Under the pieces are notes generated by a model, which was given only the letters and a program-made list of their open reading frames with translations, was not told the origin of the DNA and searched no databases. Shown here one piece after another: positions 41,547 to 49,709 of a stretch of 64,000 nt of DNA. Both the position numbers and the translations under genes were made by a program. Source of the stretch: Tunicatimonas pelagia. GTDB lineage: Bacteria > Bacteroidota > Bacteroidia > Cytophagales > Cyclobacteriaceae. The stretch is taken from the NCBI RefSeq assembly GCF_030506325.1, contig NZ_CP120683.1:2666001-2730000 (forward strand). Reading direction: 5' to 3'. The first letter of the stretch is position 1, and each line of letters starts with the position of its first letter.

Positions 41547-43100
41547 ATGGCGGCTTATCAGTTACCGTGTAAACTATTCGTAACTCTCTTCTTCGGATGG
41601 CTACTGTTTAGCTGTCAATCTCCTACTGAGGTCTTAGAGCCAGCTAATATTGATACTCTCTCAGTTGGTTACACTTTATCACAGCAGTACTGCGGAAACT
41701 GTCATCAGTATCCCGAACCCGGTTTACTACCTAAACCTATCTGGCAAAAGTATGTATTGCCCCGCATGGGCTACCGTTCAGGAATTTATGAGCACGATAG
41801 TGTACGCCAATCTTTACTGGAAGCAGGCTTAGGTGGGGCAAGAGTAGATCAGGCTAGGATTTATCCTACTCAGCCTATTATTAATCAAGATCAGTGGCAG
41901 GCTATTCAGGATTATTATCTGGATCAAGCCCCTGATTCTTTATCAGTTGCTAAGCCGGAAATTTCGGTGGGTCTACCTGATTTTCGAGTGCAGATTCCCT
42001 CGTACCGCTTGTCACCGCCGAGCACCACAATGGTTAAAATTCATCGGCAGCAGTTGTTGGTAGGCGATGCCAACTCTAAAAGTCTGTACCAGTTTGATGA
42101 TAATCTTAATTTGCAACGAGTGGCTCGAACCGGAGAGGGTGCGGTATACACCGAAGTGTCACCCGAGCAGTTTTTAATAACCGTCATGGGTTCATTCTCT
42201 CCTACCGATAATCCGCAGGGAAAAGTCATAACCCTGCCAAGGACAGGTGAAGGCGCGCCCTTTGTGCTGCTAGACAGTTTGCAACGCCCGGTACAAACCA
42301 CGGTAGCTGATTTGGATCAAAACGGTTTGCCCGACTTGCTGACTTGTGAATTTGGGAAGTGGCTGGGTGGATTGTTTTACTACCAGCAGCAGCTCGATGG
42401 TAGTTTTCAAAAAGTTACCCTACGGCAACAGCCGGGAGCCATTGCAGCCTACGTGCAGGATATTAATCAGGATGGTAAGCCTGATGTGTTAGCCTTATTT
42501 GGGCAGGGCGACGAAGGTATCTTTGCCTACATCAATCAGGGTGAAGGGAAGTTTCGGGAAGAAACTATTTTGCAATTTCCGCCATCCTACGGTTCTAGCT
42601 CAATGCTGCTCATGGACATTGATAAAGATGGCGATAAGGATATTGTATACACAGCGGGCGACAACGCCGATTACCCTCCGATACTAAAACCCTACCACGG
42701 CATCTACTTCTTTAGTAATGATGGAAACTACCAGTTTAAGCAGTCCTGGTTTTATCCGCTTCCGGGAGCGTACCGGGCACTTCCGGCGGATTACGACCAG
42801 GATGGCGATTTAGATATAGCGGCAATCTCCTTTTTCCCCAACTATCAGTTAGCTCCAGAATCAGGATTTGTCTACTTACAAAATGAAGGTGAGATGAACT
42901 TTTCGGCTCACACTTTTACCGAAAGTACCTACGGACGTTGGCTAGTAGCCGACACTGGCGACCTGGACGGTGACGGAGACCTAGATATTGCACTTGGTTC
43001 TCTAGCGTTTGAGGTGGTGCCACCCAATGGCTTGCTAGCAAAGTGGGTTGAGCAAGGTATTCCGTTTGTGGTGCTGGAGAATCAGATTAAGGTCAAATAA
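41547..43100 (+). CDS. Lipoprotein with cytochrome c motif and FG-GAP/VCBS repeats
   Basis: A 517-residue exported protein: signal peptide with lipobox LLFSC (Cys23), then a single haem-binding CGNCH (49-53) in SQQYCGNCHQYPEPGLLPKP, followed by an integrin-like beta-propeller with FG-GAP/VCBS calcium-binding loops: DLDQNGLPDLLTCEFG, DINQDGKPDVLALFG, DIDKDGDKDIVYTAG, DYDQDGDLDIAAIS, DLDGDGDLDIALGS. A distal Met ligand may be in the MGYRSG segment. Such fusions occur in Bacteroidota and Planctomycetes; function unknown, perhaps a surface electron-transfer or binding protein. Confidence 0.85.
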   Translation: MAAYQLPCKLFVTLFFGWLLFSCQSPTEVLEPANIDTLSVGYTLSQQYCGNCHQYPEPGLLPKPIWQKYVLPRMGYRSGIYEHDSVRQSLLEAGLGGARVDQARIYPTQPIINQDQWQAIQDYYLDQAPDSLSVAKPEISVGLPDFRVQIPSYRLSPPSTTMVKIHRQQLLVGDANSKSLYQFDDNLNLQRVARTGEGAVYTEVSPEQFLITVMGSFSPTDNPQGKVITLPRTGEGAPFVLLDSLQRPVQTTVADLDQNGLPDLLTCEFGKWLGGLFYYQQQLDGSFQKVTLRQQPGAIAAYVQDINQDGKPDVLALFGQGDEGIFAYINQGEGKFREETILQFPPSYGSSSMLLMDIDKDGDKDIVYTAGDNADYPPILKPYHGIYFFSNDGNYQFKQSWFYPLPGAYRALPADYDQDGDLDIAAISFFPNYQLAPESGFVYLQNEGEMNFSAHTFTESTYGRWLVADTGDLDGDGDLDIALGSLAFEVVPPNGLLAKWVEQGIPFVVLENQIKVK

Positions 43101-43224
43101 TGTAGGGCTTGTTACTCTTTCTTCTCCTACTAGAGCACGATTGCATCGCACGGGAGTACGTAGCTAAAAGAAGCCTGTTTGTGTAAAAAGATACAACCCT
43201 TTTTTCTTTAACACGTATTCTTAT

Positions 43225-43248
43225 TTAGACATTTATCTAATTATCTAA
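43225..43248 (+). promoter_or_regulatory. Probable SdpR-type autorepressor operator
   Basis: TTAGA (43225-43229) and TCTAA (43236-43240) are inverted around a 6-nt spacer, with a further TCTAA at 43244-43248 overlapping the start codon of the ArsR-like gene. The position, immediately before the ATG, fits autorepression. Confidence 0.5.
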
Positions 43249-43535
43249 TGAAAAAATTATTTAAGGCTTTGGATGACCCCATCCGCCGGGAAATTCTAGA
43301 GATGTTAAAGGAGAAAGACTTAACTGCTGGAGAAATTGCCGAAGCGTTTCATATCAGCAAGCCTAGTATCTCGTATCATTTAGATTTACTCAAGCAGGCT
43401 GATCTGGTATTTCCTGATAAAAGAGGACAATACGTCCATTACTCTCTCAATACATCGGTACTAGATGAAGTCATAAGCTGGCTGATGGAGTTACACCAAA
43501 GCCCCAAACCAACCTCTAAAAAACAATCATCATGA
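43248..43535 (+). CDS. ArsR/SdpR-family transcriptional repressor
   Basis: A 95-residue winged-helix repressor. The motif KALDDPIRREILEMLKEKDL and the recognition helix region ISKPSISYHLDLLKQADLVF are diagnostic of SdpR; residues 58-70 (DKRGQYVHYSLNT) form the wing. In Bacillus, SdpR with SdpI responds to the SDP toxin. It overlaps the next gene by ATGA, so repressor and immunity protein are made together and probably repress their own promoter. Confidence 0.9.
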   Translation: MKKLFKALDDPIRREILEMLKEKDLTAGEIAEAFHISKPSISYHLDLLKQADLVFPDKRGQYVHYSLNTSVLDEVISWLMELHQSPKPTSKKQSS

Positions 43536-44206
43536 AAACCCTAAATTTCCTCAAAAAAGACGGTCTAGCCCTATTATTCTTGTCGCTTCCTACTGCTCTT
43601 ACCTTATTCTTCTGGAACCAATTGCCCGAACAGTTAACCACTCACTGGAATTTGGCAGGCAATGCCGATGACTATCAACCAAAATCTGTCTTTCTCCTCA
43701 CTACACTAGGAACAAGCCTAATTACCTATTTGATTCTATTGGTAGTTCCCGTTATTGACCCTAAACCTAACGCCCAGCGAATCCGCAAGCCTCTCCGGTT
43801 TATCCGCCTGACAGTAATGGCTGTTTTGGCCATAATGATGAGCAGTATCGTACTGAAGGAGGTAGGATATACAATTGACATGATTTTCATCGGAAAAGTA
43901 GTTTCAATATTTTTATTCTTGGTGGTTGGCAACCTAATGGCTAAGTTTCCTCCCAACTATTTCGCCGGTATTCGCACTCCCTGGACGTTGGAGTATCCTG
44001 AAATATGGTGGCAGGTCCATCGATTTGGGGCAAAACTATGGGTAGCGGGTTCACTAATTTTACTGTTGTTCGTATTTCGCCTAGAAAATTTTGCGTACCT
44101 AATTCTGTTTTCAGCAATCACTTTGGTGCTTACGCTGGTTCCAGTAATTCACTCCTATGTGCTATACCGAAAAATGTACCAACCCAAATCTGCCGACAGC
44201 GACTAG
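43532..44206 (+). CDS. SdpI-family immunity/signal protein
   Basis: A 224-residue membrane protein with six hydrophobic segments. The N-terminal TTHWNLAGNADDYQPKSVFL is the DUF1648 motif, and the C-terminal part, MAKFPPNYFAGIRTPWTLEY then EIWWQVHRFGAKLW, is the SdpI signature. In Bacillus, SdpI gives immunity to the SDP toxin and ties up SdpR at the membrane. No sdpABC toxin genes are present, so here the pair may sense another membrane stress. Confidence 0.9.
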   Translation: MKTLNFLKKDGLALLFLSLPTALTLFFWNQLPEQLTTHWNLAGNADDYQPKSVFLLTTLGTSLITYLILLVVPVIDPKPNAQRIRKPLRFIRLTVMAVLAIMMSSIVLKEVGYTIDMIFIGKVVSIFLFLVVGNLMAKFPPNYFAGIRTPWTLEYPEIWWQVHRFGAKLWVAGSLILLLFVFRLENFAYLILFSAITLVLTLVPVIHSYVLYRKMYQPKSADSD

Positions 44207-44236
44207 AGCCTTTTTCTTGTAAACCTGTTGTCATTC

Positions 44237-44254
44237 TTCCCCACTATTGGGGAA
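44237..44254. terminator. Hairpin after sdpI
   Basis: TTCCCC (44237-44242) and GGGGAA (44249-44254) are perfectly complementary, with A·T closing the loop. It lies ~30 nt after sdpI but has no T-tract, so it is a possible, not a certain, terminator. Confidence 0.4.
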
Positions 44255-44359
44255 ACAAGTTAGATGTATCGTGATGTTGCTCACTAATATCCGATGAAAT
44301 CGCCATTTTTCTCGAAGGCATTTTTTTTGGACACGCTAGTTCTGATAAACATTAACATT

Positions 44360-45862
44360 ATGAGAATACAGCGATATATATCTTACCTATTGATTGTAGC
44401 TACTAGCTTTTGGCTATCCGGTTGCGCCACTAATCCGGTAACTGGCAAGAAAGAATTGATGCTCATGTCTAGCAACCAGGAGCGAGCAATGGGTGAACAG
44501 AATGATCCGCAGATCACCCAATTTTTTGGAGTCTACGACGATAAAGAGTTACAGCAATTTATTAATCAGAAAGGTCAGCAAATGGCGAAAGTTTCGCACC
44601 GCCCTGACCTAGCCTACGAGTTTAAGATTGTAGATTCTCCGGTAGTAAATGCTTTTGCCGTGCCCGGTGGTTTCATCTACTTTACCCGAGGCATTATGGC
44701 GCACTTTAACAACGAAGCCGAGTTTGCCGGAGTTCTTGGCCATGAGATTGGTCACGTAACCGCTCGCCACTCAGCTAGCCAGTACAGCAAACAAATGTTG
44801 GCGCAGGTTGGCCTGGTGGCCGGAATGGTGATCTCCCCTGAACTAGCCCAGTTTGCCGATGCTGCTCAGCAAGGAATTGGACTACTCTTTCTCAAATTTG
44901 GTCGCGATGATGAAAAACAGTCGGATAAACTGGGAGTAGAATATTCCACCAAGATTGGTTACGACGCTGATGAAATGGCAAACTTCTTTAATACGCTAGA
45001 CCGAATGCGGGGCGATGCCGGACAAAGTGTACCCACATTCATGTCAACCCACCCCGACCCGGCTGATCGTCAGCAGAAAGTACAGCAGTTGGCTCAAAAG
45101 TGGAAGAAGAAAACCAAAGCAGATAACCTAGAAGTAGGTCGTAACTCCTATTTACGCATGATTGATGGAATGATTTACGGCGAAGACCCGAATCAAGGCT
45201 ACTTGGAAGCGGGTGTATTTTACCATCCGGTACTCAAGTTCCAGTTTCCTACCCCACAGGGTTGGACTTTCCAGAATACTCCTCAACAAGTGCAAATGGC
45301 GCATAAAGAAGGGCGAGCCATTATGACGCTTAGCCTTAGTCAAGGTAACTCACTAGAAGAAGCTGGGCAGGCATTAGTTCAAAATAATAACTTATCAGTT
45401 ATTCAATCAGATAGAGGTAATGTCAACGGATTACCCGCACTATCCATCTTAGCCGATGTTCAGCCTCAGCAAACTCAGGGTCAACCTCAGCAGCAACAAC
45501 AGCAGCAAATTCGCCTGCTAACGTACCTAATTCAGTACGGAGGAAATATCTATAACATTACGGGAATTAGTACTCAGCAGGATTTTAATCAGTTCAGTAA
45601 CACATTTACTAATACTATGAAGAACTTTGCCGAGCTTACCGATCAGAGTAAGATTAATGTCCAGCCAGAGCGGATTAGTATTCAAGAAGTACCTCGCACA
45701 GCTACGCTATCGCAAACGCTCAAAAGCTTCAACATGGCGAATGACCGTTTAGAAGAACTAGCTATACTGAACGGTATGCAACTAAACGAACAAGTTCAAC
45801 AAGGTATGCTAATTAAAACTGTCACTCGGGATAATGCCGATGCCTTTGCCCAAGACAAATAA
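44360..45862 (+). CDS. M48-family metalloprotease lipoprotein with LysM-like tail
   Basis: A 500-residue zinc protease. ATG 44360 (MRIQRYISYLLIVATSFWLS) gives a lipobox LSGC and is preferred to ATG 44294. The active site HEIGHVTARHSASQYSK has the HExxH helix, and an Asp-rich second helix (DDEKQSDKLGVEY) supplies the Glu/Asp ligand; AVPGGFIYFTRG precedes it. The C-terminal ~60 residues (IQEVPRTATLSQTLKSFNMA) resemble a LysM-like module. Related to BepA-type periplasmic proteases, which act on outer-membrane proteins. Confidence 0.88.
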   Translation: MRIQRYISYLLIVATSFWLSGCATNPVTGKKELMLMSSNQERAMGEQNDPQITQFFGVYDDKELQQFINQKGQQMAKVSHRPDLAYEFKIVDSPVVNAFAVPGGFIYFTRGIMAHFNNEAEFAGVLGHEIGHVTARHSASQYSKQMLAQVGLVAGMVISPELAQFADAAQQGIGLLFLKFGRDDEKQSDKLGVEYSTKIGYDADEMANFFNTLDRMRGDAGQSVPTFMSTHPDPADRQQKVQQLAQKWKKKTKADNLEVGRNSYLRMIDGMIYGEDPNQGYLEAGVFYHPVLKFQFPTPQGWTFQNTPQQVQMAHKEGRAIMTLSLSQGNSLEEAGQALVQNNNLSVIQSDRGNVNGLPALSILADVQPQQTQGQPQQQQQQQIRLLTYLIQYGGNIYNITGISTQQDFNQFSNTFTNTMKNFAELTDQSKINVQPERISIQEVPRTATLSQTLKSFNMANDRLEELAILNGMQLNEQVQQGMLIKTVTRDNADAFAQDK

Positions 45863-45892
45863 ATTACAACACTACTAACAACCAAACAAATA

Positions 45893-45920
45893 AGTACTTC
45901 TGATTGAGTTCAGGAGTACT
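45893..45920 (+). terminator. Terminator of the M48 lipoprotein gene
   Basis: AGTACTTC (45893-45900) and GGAGTACT (45913-45920) form a stem with one G·T pair, followed by TTCTTATTTTT. It lies 30 nt after the stop codon. Its 3' half overlaps the next promoter. Confidence 0.6.
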
Positions 45921-45932
45921 TTCTTATTTTTG
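45904..45932 (+). promoter_or_regulatory. Promoter of the VOC gene, overlapping the terminator
   Basis: TTG (45904-45906), 18 nt, TATTTTTG (45925-45932), an exact TAnnTTTG, 17 nt before the ATG at 45949. The hairpin of the upstream terminator lies between the two promoter elements. Confidence 0.65.
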
Positions 45933-45948
45933 GGGCAAACCAATTATA

Positions 45949-46350
45949 ATGTCCCAGAAAATTGTTGGTATTACCCTAGTAGTAGCCGATTACGATGAAG
46001 CCATTACCTTTTACACTGAAAAGCTGGGCTTTGTTTTACTAGAAGATACCCCACTAAGTGAAACCAAACGCTGGGTACGGGTTGCCCCACCCGGCGATCA
46101 ATCATTCCATCTACTACTGGCGAAAGCTGCTAATGAAGAACAAAAGAAGTACGTCGGCCACCAAACCGGTGGGCGCGTATTCCTCTTTCTGCATACTGAT
46201 GACTTCTGGTACGATTACGAGTTTATGAAATCAAAAGGAGTTGAGTTCGTCAGACCACCTAAAGAAGAACCCTACGGTACAGTTGCTGTATTTGCGGATC
46301 TCTACGGTAACTTATGGGACTTGATAGAACCTGCCTCAAAAAAATCATAA
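45949..46350 (+). CDS. VOC-superfamily (glyoxalase/bleomycin-resistance-like) protein
   Basis: A 133-residue protein starting at ATG 45949 (MSQKIVGITLVVADYDEAIT); the upstream ATG at 45904 lies in the terminator. One vicinal-oxygen-chelate domain with GITLVVADYDEAITFYTEKL, VAPPGDQSFHLLLAKA, and the EEPYGTVAVFADLYGNLWDL core; the last Glu is a probable metal ligand. Substrate unknown. Confidence 0.86.
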   Translation: MSQKIVGITLVVADYDEAITFYTEKLGFVLLEDTPLSETKRWVRVAPPGDQSFHLLLAKAANEEQKKYVGHQTGGRVFLFLHTDDFWYDYEFMKSKGVEFVRPPKEEPYGTVAVFADLYGNLWDLIEPASKKS

Positions 46351-46604
46351 GCGGTTAGTAACAAGTGGCGAGACGAACGTATTTTACCGCTCATTAATTG
46401 TATTTTTATAATTTAATTTTTACTAAAAATCATACCAATGTAATTATTATAGTTTTATTTTTATATAAAATATAAATAAACTACATTTCTTTATGCCATT
46501 GTTATAGCCCGCAAAGCAGCATAAGTACAGACTATTAAAAGCTTATACAAGTCTAAAGGTCTAACCAAAAGCTATAAGTAAAGGCAACATTTCAAATTAA
46601 TAAT

Positions 46605-47576
46605 ATGGAAACACTAATTACATCAGACTCAGACCAAACGCAAAATTATCGTTTTGATTTTTTTGGTAAAGGTTCGGACTACTTTGCAATCATGATCGTC
46701 AACTGGCTACTGACTGTTGTCACCCTCGGACTGTATTACCCTTGGGCCAAAGCTAAAAGCCTTCGTTACATATACGGGCAGACTGCCCTTAATGATGAAC
46801 GGTTTCATTTTGCCGGAACAGGTGCAGAGATGTTTCGTGGGTTTATCAAAGTTGTTTTATTCTACATTGCTATCATAGCTACTTATGTATTGCTTTTGCA
46901 GGTGGCCAAACTACCTGTGCTGGCCATACTGTTCTTATACCTAAGTCTCTTCGCTATTGTTCCGTTTGCTATTCACGGCTCGCTTCGCTACAGAATGAGC
47001 AGAACTTCGTACCGAGGCGTTCGGTTCGGTTATCGCGGTAACCGTGACGAATTCGTAAAAAGCTTCTATAAGTGGGCACTACTCACGCTAGTAACTTTTG
47101 GTATTTACGGATCGTGGCTATTAATGAATATCCGAAGATACACTCATCAAAATATTCGTTACGGGGATGTAGAATTTTCAAATAATGCCGACGGTGGAGA
47201 CTATTTCATTCTTAACCTGAAAGGATATTTCCTCACGGCGATTACGCTCGGTATATACAGCTTTTGGTGGCAAAAAGATATCTTCAACTATTACATCGAC
47301 AATATGAGAATGACCAAAGGCGAACAAGAGGTTAGGTGTTATTCAACTGCTACCGGTGGGGGCTTTTTCGAGCTATTGGTGGTGAATCTGCTAATTATTG
47401 TCTTCACGCTGGGTTTCGGTAAGGCTTGGGCCGACATACGTACGCAAAAGTTTATTTTTGACAATGTGAAAATGGAAGGCAACATCAACATCGAGGAAAT
47501 TAACCAGACTGAAGAAGAATATACGAACGCAATGGGCGAAGATGCGGTAGATTTCTTTGAAATAGACTTGACCTAG
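46605..47576 (+). CDS. DUF898 (YjgN-like) multi-pass membrane protein
   Basis: A 323-residue membrane protein with about nine hydrophobic helices in three related units: GLYYPWAKAKSLRYIYGQTA, GIYGSWLLMNIRRYTHQNIR and GIYSFWWQKDIFNYYIDNMR, each ending in an aromatic-basic motif typical of DUF898. The M48 protease gene follows 2 nt after its stop, so the two are cotranslated. Function unknown; DUF898 is often found beside M48 peptidases in other bacteria. Confidence 0.85.
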   Translation: METLITSDSDQTQNYRFDFFGKGSDYFAIMIVNWLLTVVTLGLYYPWAKAKSLRYIYGQTALNDERFHFAGTGAEMFRGFIKVVLFYIAIIATYVLLLQVAKLPVLAILFLYLSLFAIVPFAIHGSLRYRMSRTSYRGVRFGYRGNRDEFVKSFYKWALLTLVTFGIYGSWLLMNIRRYTHQNIRYGDVEFSNNADGGDYFILNLKGYFLTAITLGIYSFWWQKDIFNYYIDNMRMTKGEQEVRCYSTATGGGFFELLVVNLLIIVFTLGFGKAWADIRTQKFIFDNVKMEGNINIEEINQTEEEYTNAMGEDAVDFFEIDLT

Positions 47577-47578
47577 CC

Positions 47579-48646
47579 GTGACCAATAAGATAGAGGCAA
47601 AATATTTCGACGGGCAGTCGTCGGCTTCTCAACAAACTATCGTAGCATTCGATGAAACCATGAATGAGTTCCGGCTGCATTTTGCGGCCGGAACTTCATT
47701 TGTTTGGAATCTGAATGATTTACGCTTTGAACAGTACGGTCATTTACTTGAGATACGAAACAAAAACTATTCAGGTGCCCTACTGAAAATCGATGATAAA
47801 AATTTCTCGCAAAGTTTCTATGTAGCTATCAAAGAAAACAAGGGGGTTGACATTCACACCCGTTTATTGAAACTCGGTTTTTCAAAAATTCTGGCTATTG
47901 CGGTTTGTTTGCTTGGTTTGGTGATGCTTGCGTACTTCTATGTTCTGCCACCCGTTGCCGAAAAATCTGCCGCACTGCTGCCTAACAGTTTTGACGACCA
48001 GATCGGGAATATGTTTATGGAGACGTTTCTTGACCACAATACCGTAGACTCCGCAAAAACCAAATACCTAAGGCAGTTTGCGTCCGAACTGAATCTGAAA
48101 AATGAAAAACCACTTCAGTTTTTCGTAGTAGAATCCAATGAAGTAAATGCTTTTGCTCTACCCAATGGACAAATTGTAATTTTCACTGCTATCCTAGAAA
48201 ACATGCAAAGTGCTGGTGAACTGGCTGCCCTACTTGGTCACGAAGTATCGCATATTAATCATCGGCATTCTATCAAAATGCTTTGTCGAAGCTTAGCAGG
48301 TTATCTGACAGTTTCTTTACTTCTTAGCGATGTTAACGGGGTTGTAACGGTATTGGCCGAAAACGCCCAGCAACTTCATTCGCTTTCTTATTCGCGCCAG
48401 TTTGAGCAAGAAGCCGATGAGCAAGGTCTTAAAATTTTGATGGACAACAACATTGATCCAAACGGAATGGTACAACTATTTGACCAATTAGAAGAAGAAA
48501 GTGAGTATGCCGTTCCGAAAATTATCAGCTCCCATCCTCTGACAAAAGACCGCAAAGAAAATATGCGGAGAATTATCTACGAAACAGTTTATGAAGTAAA
48601 GCCACATAACAAATTGAACTCTTTATTCGAGAAGATCAAACGGTAA
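47579..48646 (+). CDS. M48-family metallopeptidase, DUF898 partner
   Basis: A 355-residue membrane protease starting with GTG 47579. The N-terminal ~95 residues are a soluble beta-rich region, followed by one transmembrane helix (LAIAVCLLGLVMLAYFYVLP) and a peptidase domain with HEVSHINHRHSIKMLCRSLA, preceded by NAFALPNGQIVIFTAIL. The Glu-rich ligand is in SRQFEQEADEQGLKILMDNN. SSHPLTKDRKEN closes the domain. Its 2-nt distance to the DUF898 gene indicates one operon, and the N-terminal region may sense the partner. Confidence 0.87.
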   Translation: MTNKIEAKYFDGQSSASQQTIVAFDETMNEFRLHFAAGTSFVWNLNDLRFEQYGHLLEIRNKNYSGALLKIDDKNFSQSFYVAIKENKGVDIHTRLLKLGFSKILAIAVCLLGLVMLAYFYVLPPVAEKSAALLPNSFDDQIGNMFMETFLDHNTVDSAKTKYLRQFASELNLKNEKPLQFFVVESNEVNAFALPNGQIVIFTAILENMQSAGELAALLGHEVSHINHRHSIKMLCRSLAGYLTVSLLLSDVNGVVTVLAENAQQLHSLSYSRQFEQEADEQGLKILMDNNIDPNGMVQLFDQLEEESEYAVPKIISSHPLTKDRKENMRRIIYETVYEVKPHNKLNSLFEKIKR

Positions 48647-48741
48647 AGTCATTAAAAAAATGGTCCGTAATCCGGCAGGAAACCAGCTCAACGCATCAGC
48701 AGTAGATTTACCCACCTTGCTAATAATTTACCAAGTCCTTT

Positions 48742-48830
48742 CCTTTGCTACCTATCATTTACCAAGACACTGACTTAGTAGCCACTAACAAACCCCACGG
48801 ATTGCTAATACATTGCGGTCAAATTATCTA
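48742..48830 (+). pseudogene. Decayed duplicate of the truC 5' end
   Basis: Reads LPIIYQDTDLVATNKPHGLL then IHCGQII and a stop. The truC gene at 49710 begins the same way: LPIIYQDLDLVAINKPHGLL then VHRSRI. About three quarters of the ~84 aligned bases are identical. Further decayed similarity may continue to about 48925 (LVQLMNSKVE opposite VHRIDRKTGG). This is a partial tandem copy separated from the intact gene by the SUKH gene. It has no ATG at its start. Confidence 0.85.
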
Positions 48831-49008
48831 AATTACACACAGGATTATTCAGATCTATTACGCACTAAAATTCATCTTGCAAAGCCTTGTACAGTTGATG
48901 AACTCTAAGGTGGAGAAATCATAAAAAATGTTAGACAATAAAATGAGAATCGGGTATAGTATATAAGGCTACTTGATACTATTTTCCACATTTATTAGCT
49001 GTAAGCAT

Positions 49009-49683
49009 ATGAACAAAGACGTGATAGAAAATTTCTTTAAAGCTTACTGGAAGCCCGGAATGTACACAGTGTGTACGGATAAAGTGCCGAAAGAAATGAT
49101 GCGATCGGAAATTAATGAAAGCGGATGGTTTGAGTGGGGGCTTATAAAAGGAAATCTCACAGTTAAGGATTATCAGAAGGTTGAGAAAGACCTTAACATA
49201 CAATATCCGCCTAGTTTTATTGAATGGCACAGAGCTTACTTTTTCCTAGATGGGGATTGTTCCCTTGTAAGACTACCTGAATCAAACCCTAATGAGCTAT
49301 TGCATGATTTACGGTCGGTTGATGATTTATCTGCTTCTGAGCAATTGATTCCAATGAAGATTTATCCCTTTGCGGATGAAGGGAATGATACTGGTTCATT
49401 AGTATTTGATGCTCGTGAACCAGTGGAAAGCCATGAATTTCCAGTAAGGGTGTACGATCATGAATATGATGGAGAGTTGGAAGGCTTATCTAATGTAATA
49501 TTTTCTTCCTTTACGAAGCTATTAGAGTGTATAACTCATTTTCTAGAATTACGGGCAGTAAAAAGCGATTACAAGATAATTCCTGACTTCTTTACTATAG
49601 ACCCAACAGGTGCAGGTTTAGCAGGTCGGGATTATTGGAATTGCTGGATAGAAATGCTAAAAGCACACGAGAATACAAGCTAG
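49009..49683 (+). CDS. SMI1/KNR4 (SUKH) family protein
   Basis: A 224-residue protein from ATG 49009 (MNKDVIENFFKAYWKPGMYT); a TTG at 48973 would add 12 residues. The SUKH core is TVKDYQKVEKDLNIQYPPSF then IEWHRAYFFLDGDCSLV, with the two-helix SLVRLPESNPNELLHDLR region after it. SUKH proteins are often immunity proteins beside contact-dependent toxins, but no toxin gene is here. It is inserted between truC and the decayed copy of truC. Confidence 0.8.
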   Translation: MNKDVIENFFKAYWKPGMYTVCTDKVPKEMMRSEINESGWFEWGLIKGNLTVKDYQKVEKDLNIQYPPSFIEWHRAYFFLDGDCSLVRLPESNPNELLHDLRSVDDLSASEQLIPMKIYPFADEGNDTGSLVFDAREPVESHEFPVRVYDHEYDGELEGLSNVIFSSFTKLLECITHFLELRAVKSDYKIIPDFFTIDPTGAGLAGRDYWNCWIEMLKAHENTS

Positions 49684-49709
49684 AACGCTACTAACTACGT
49701 TTCAGTAAG

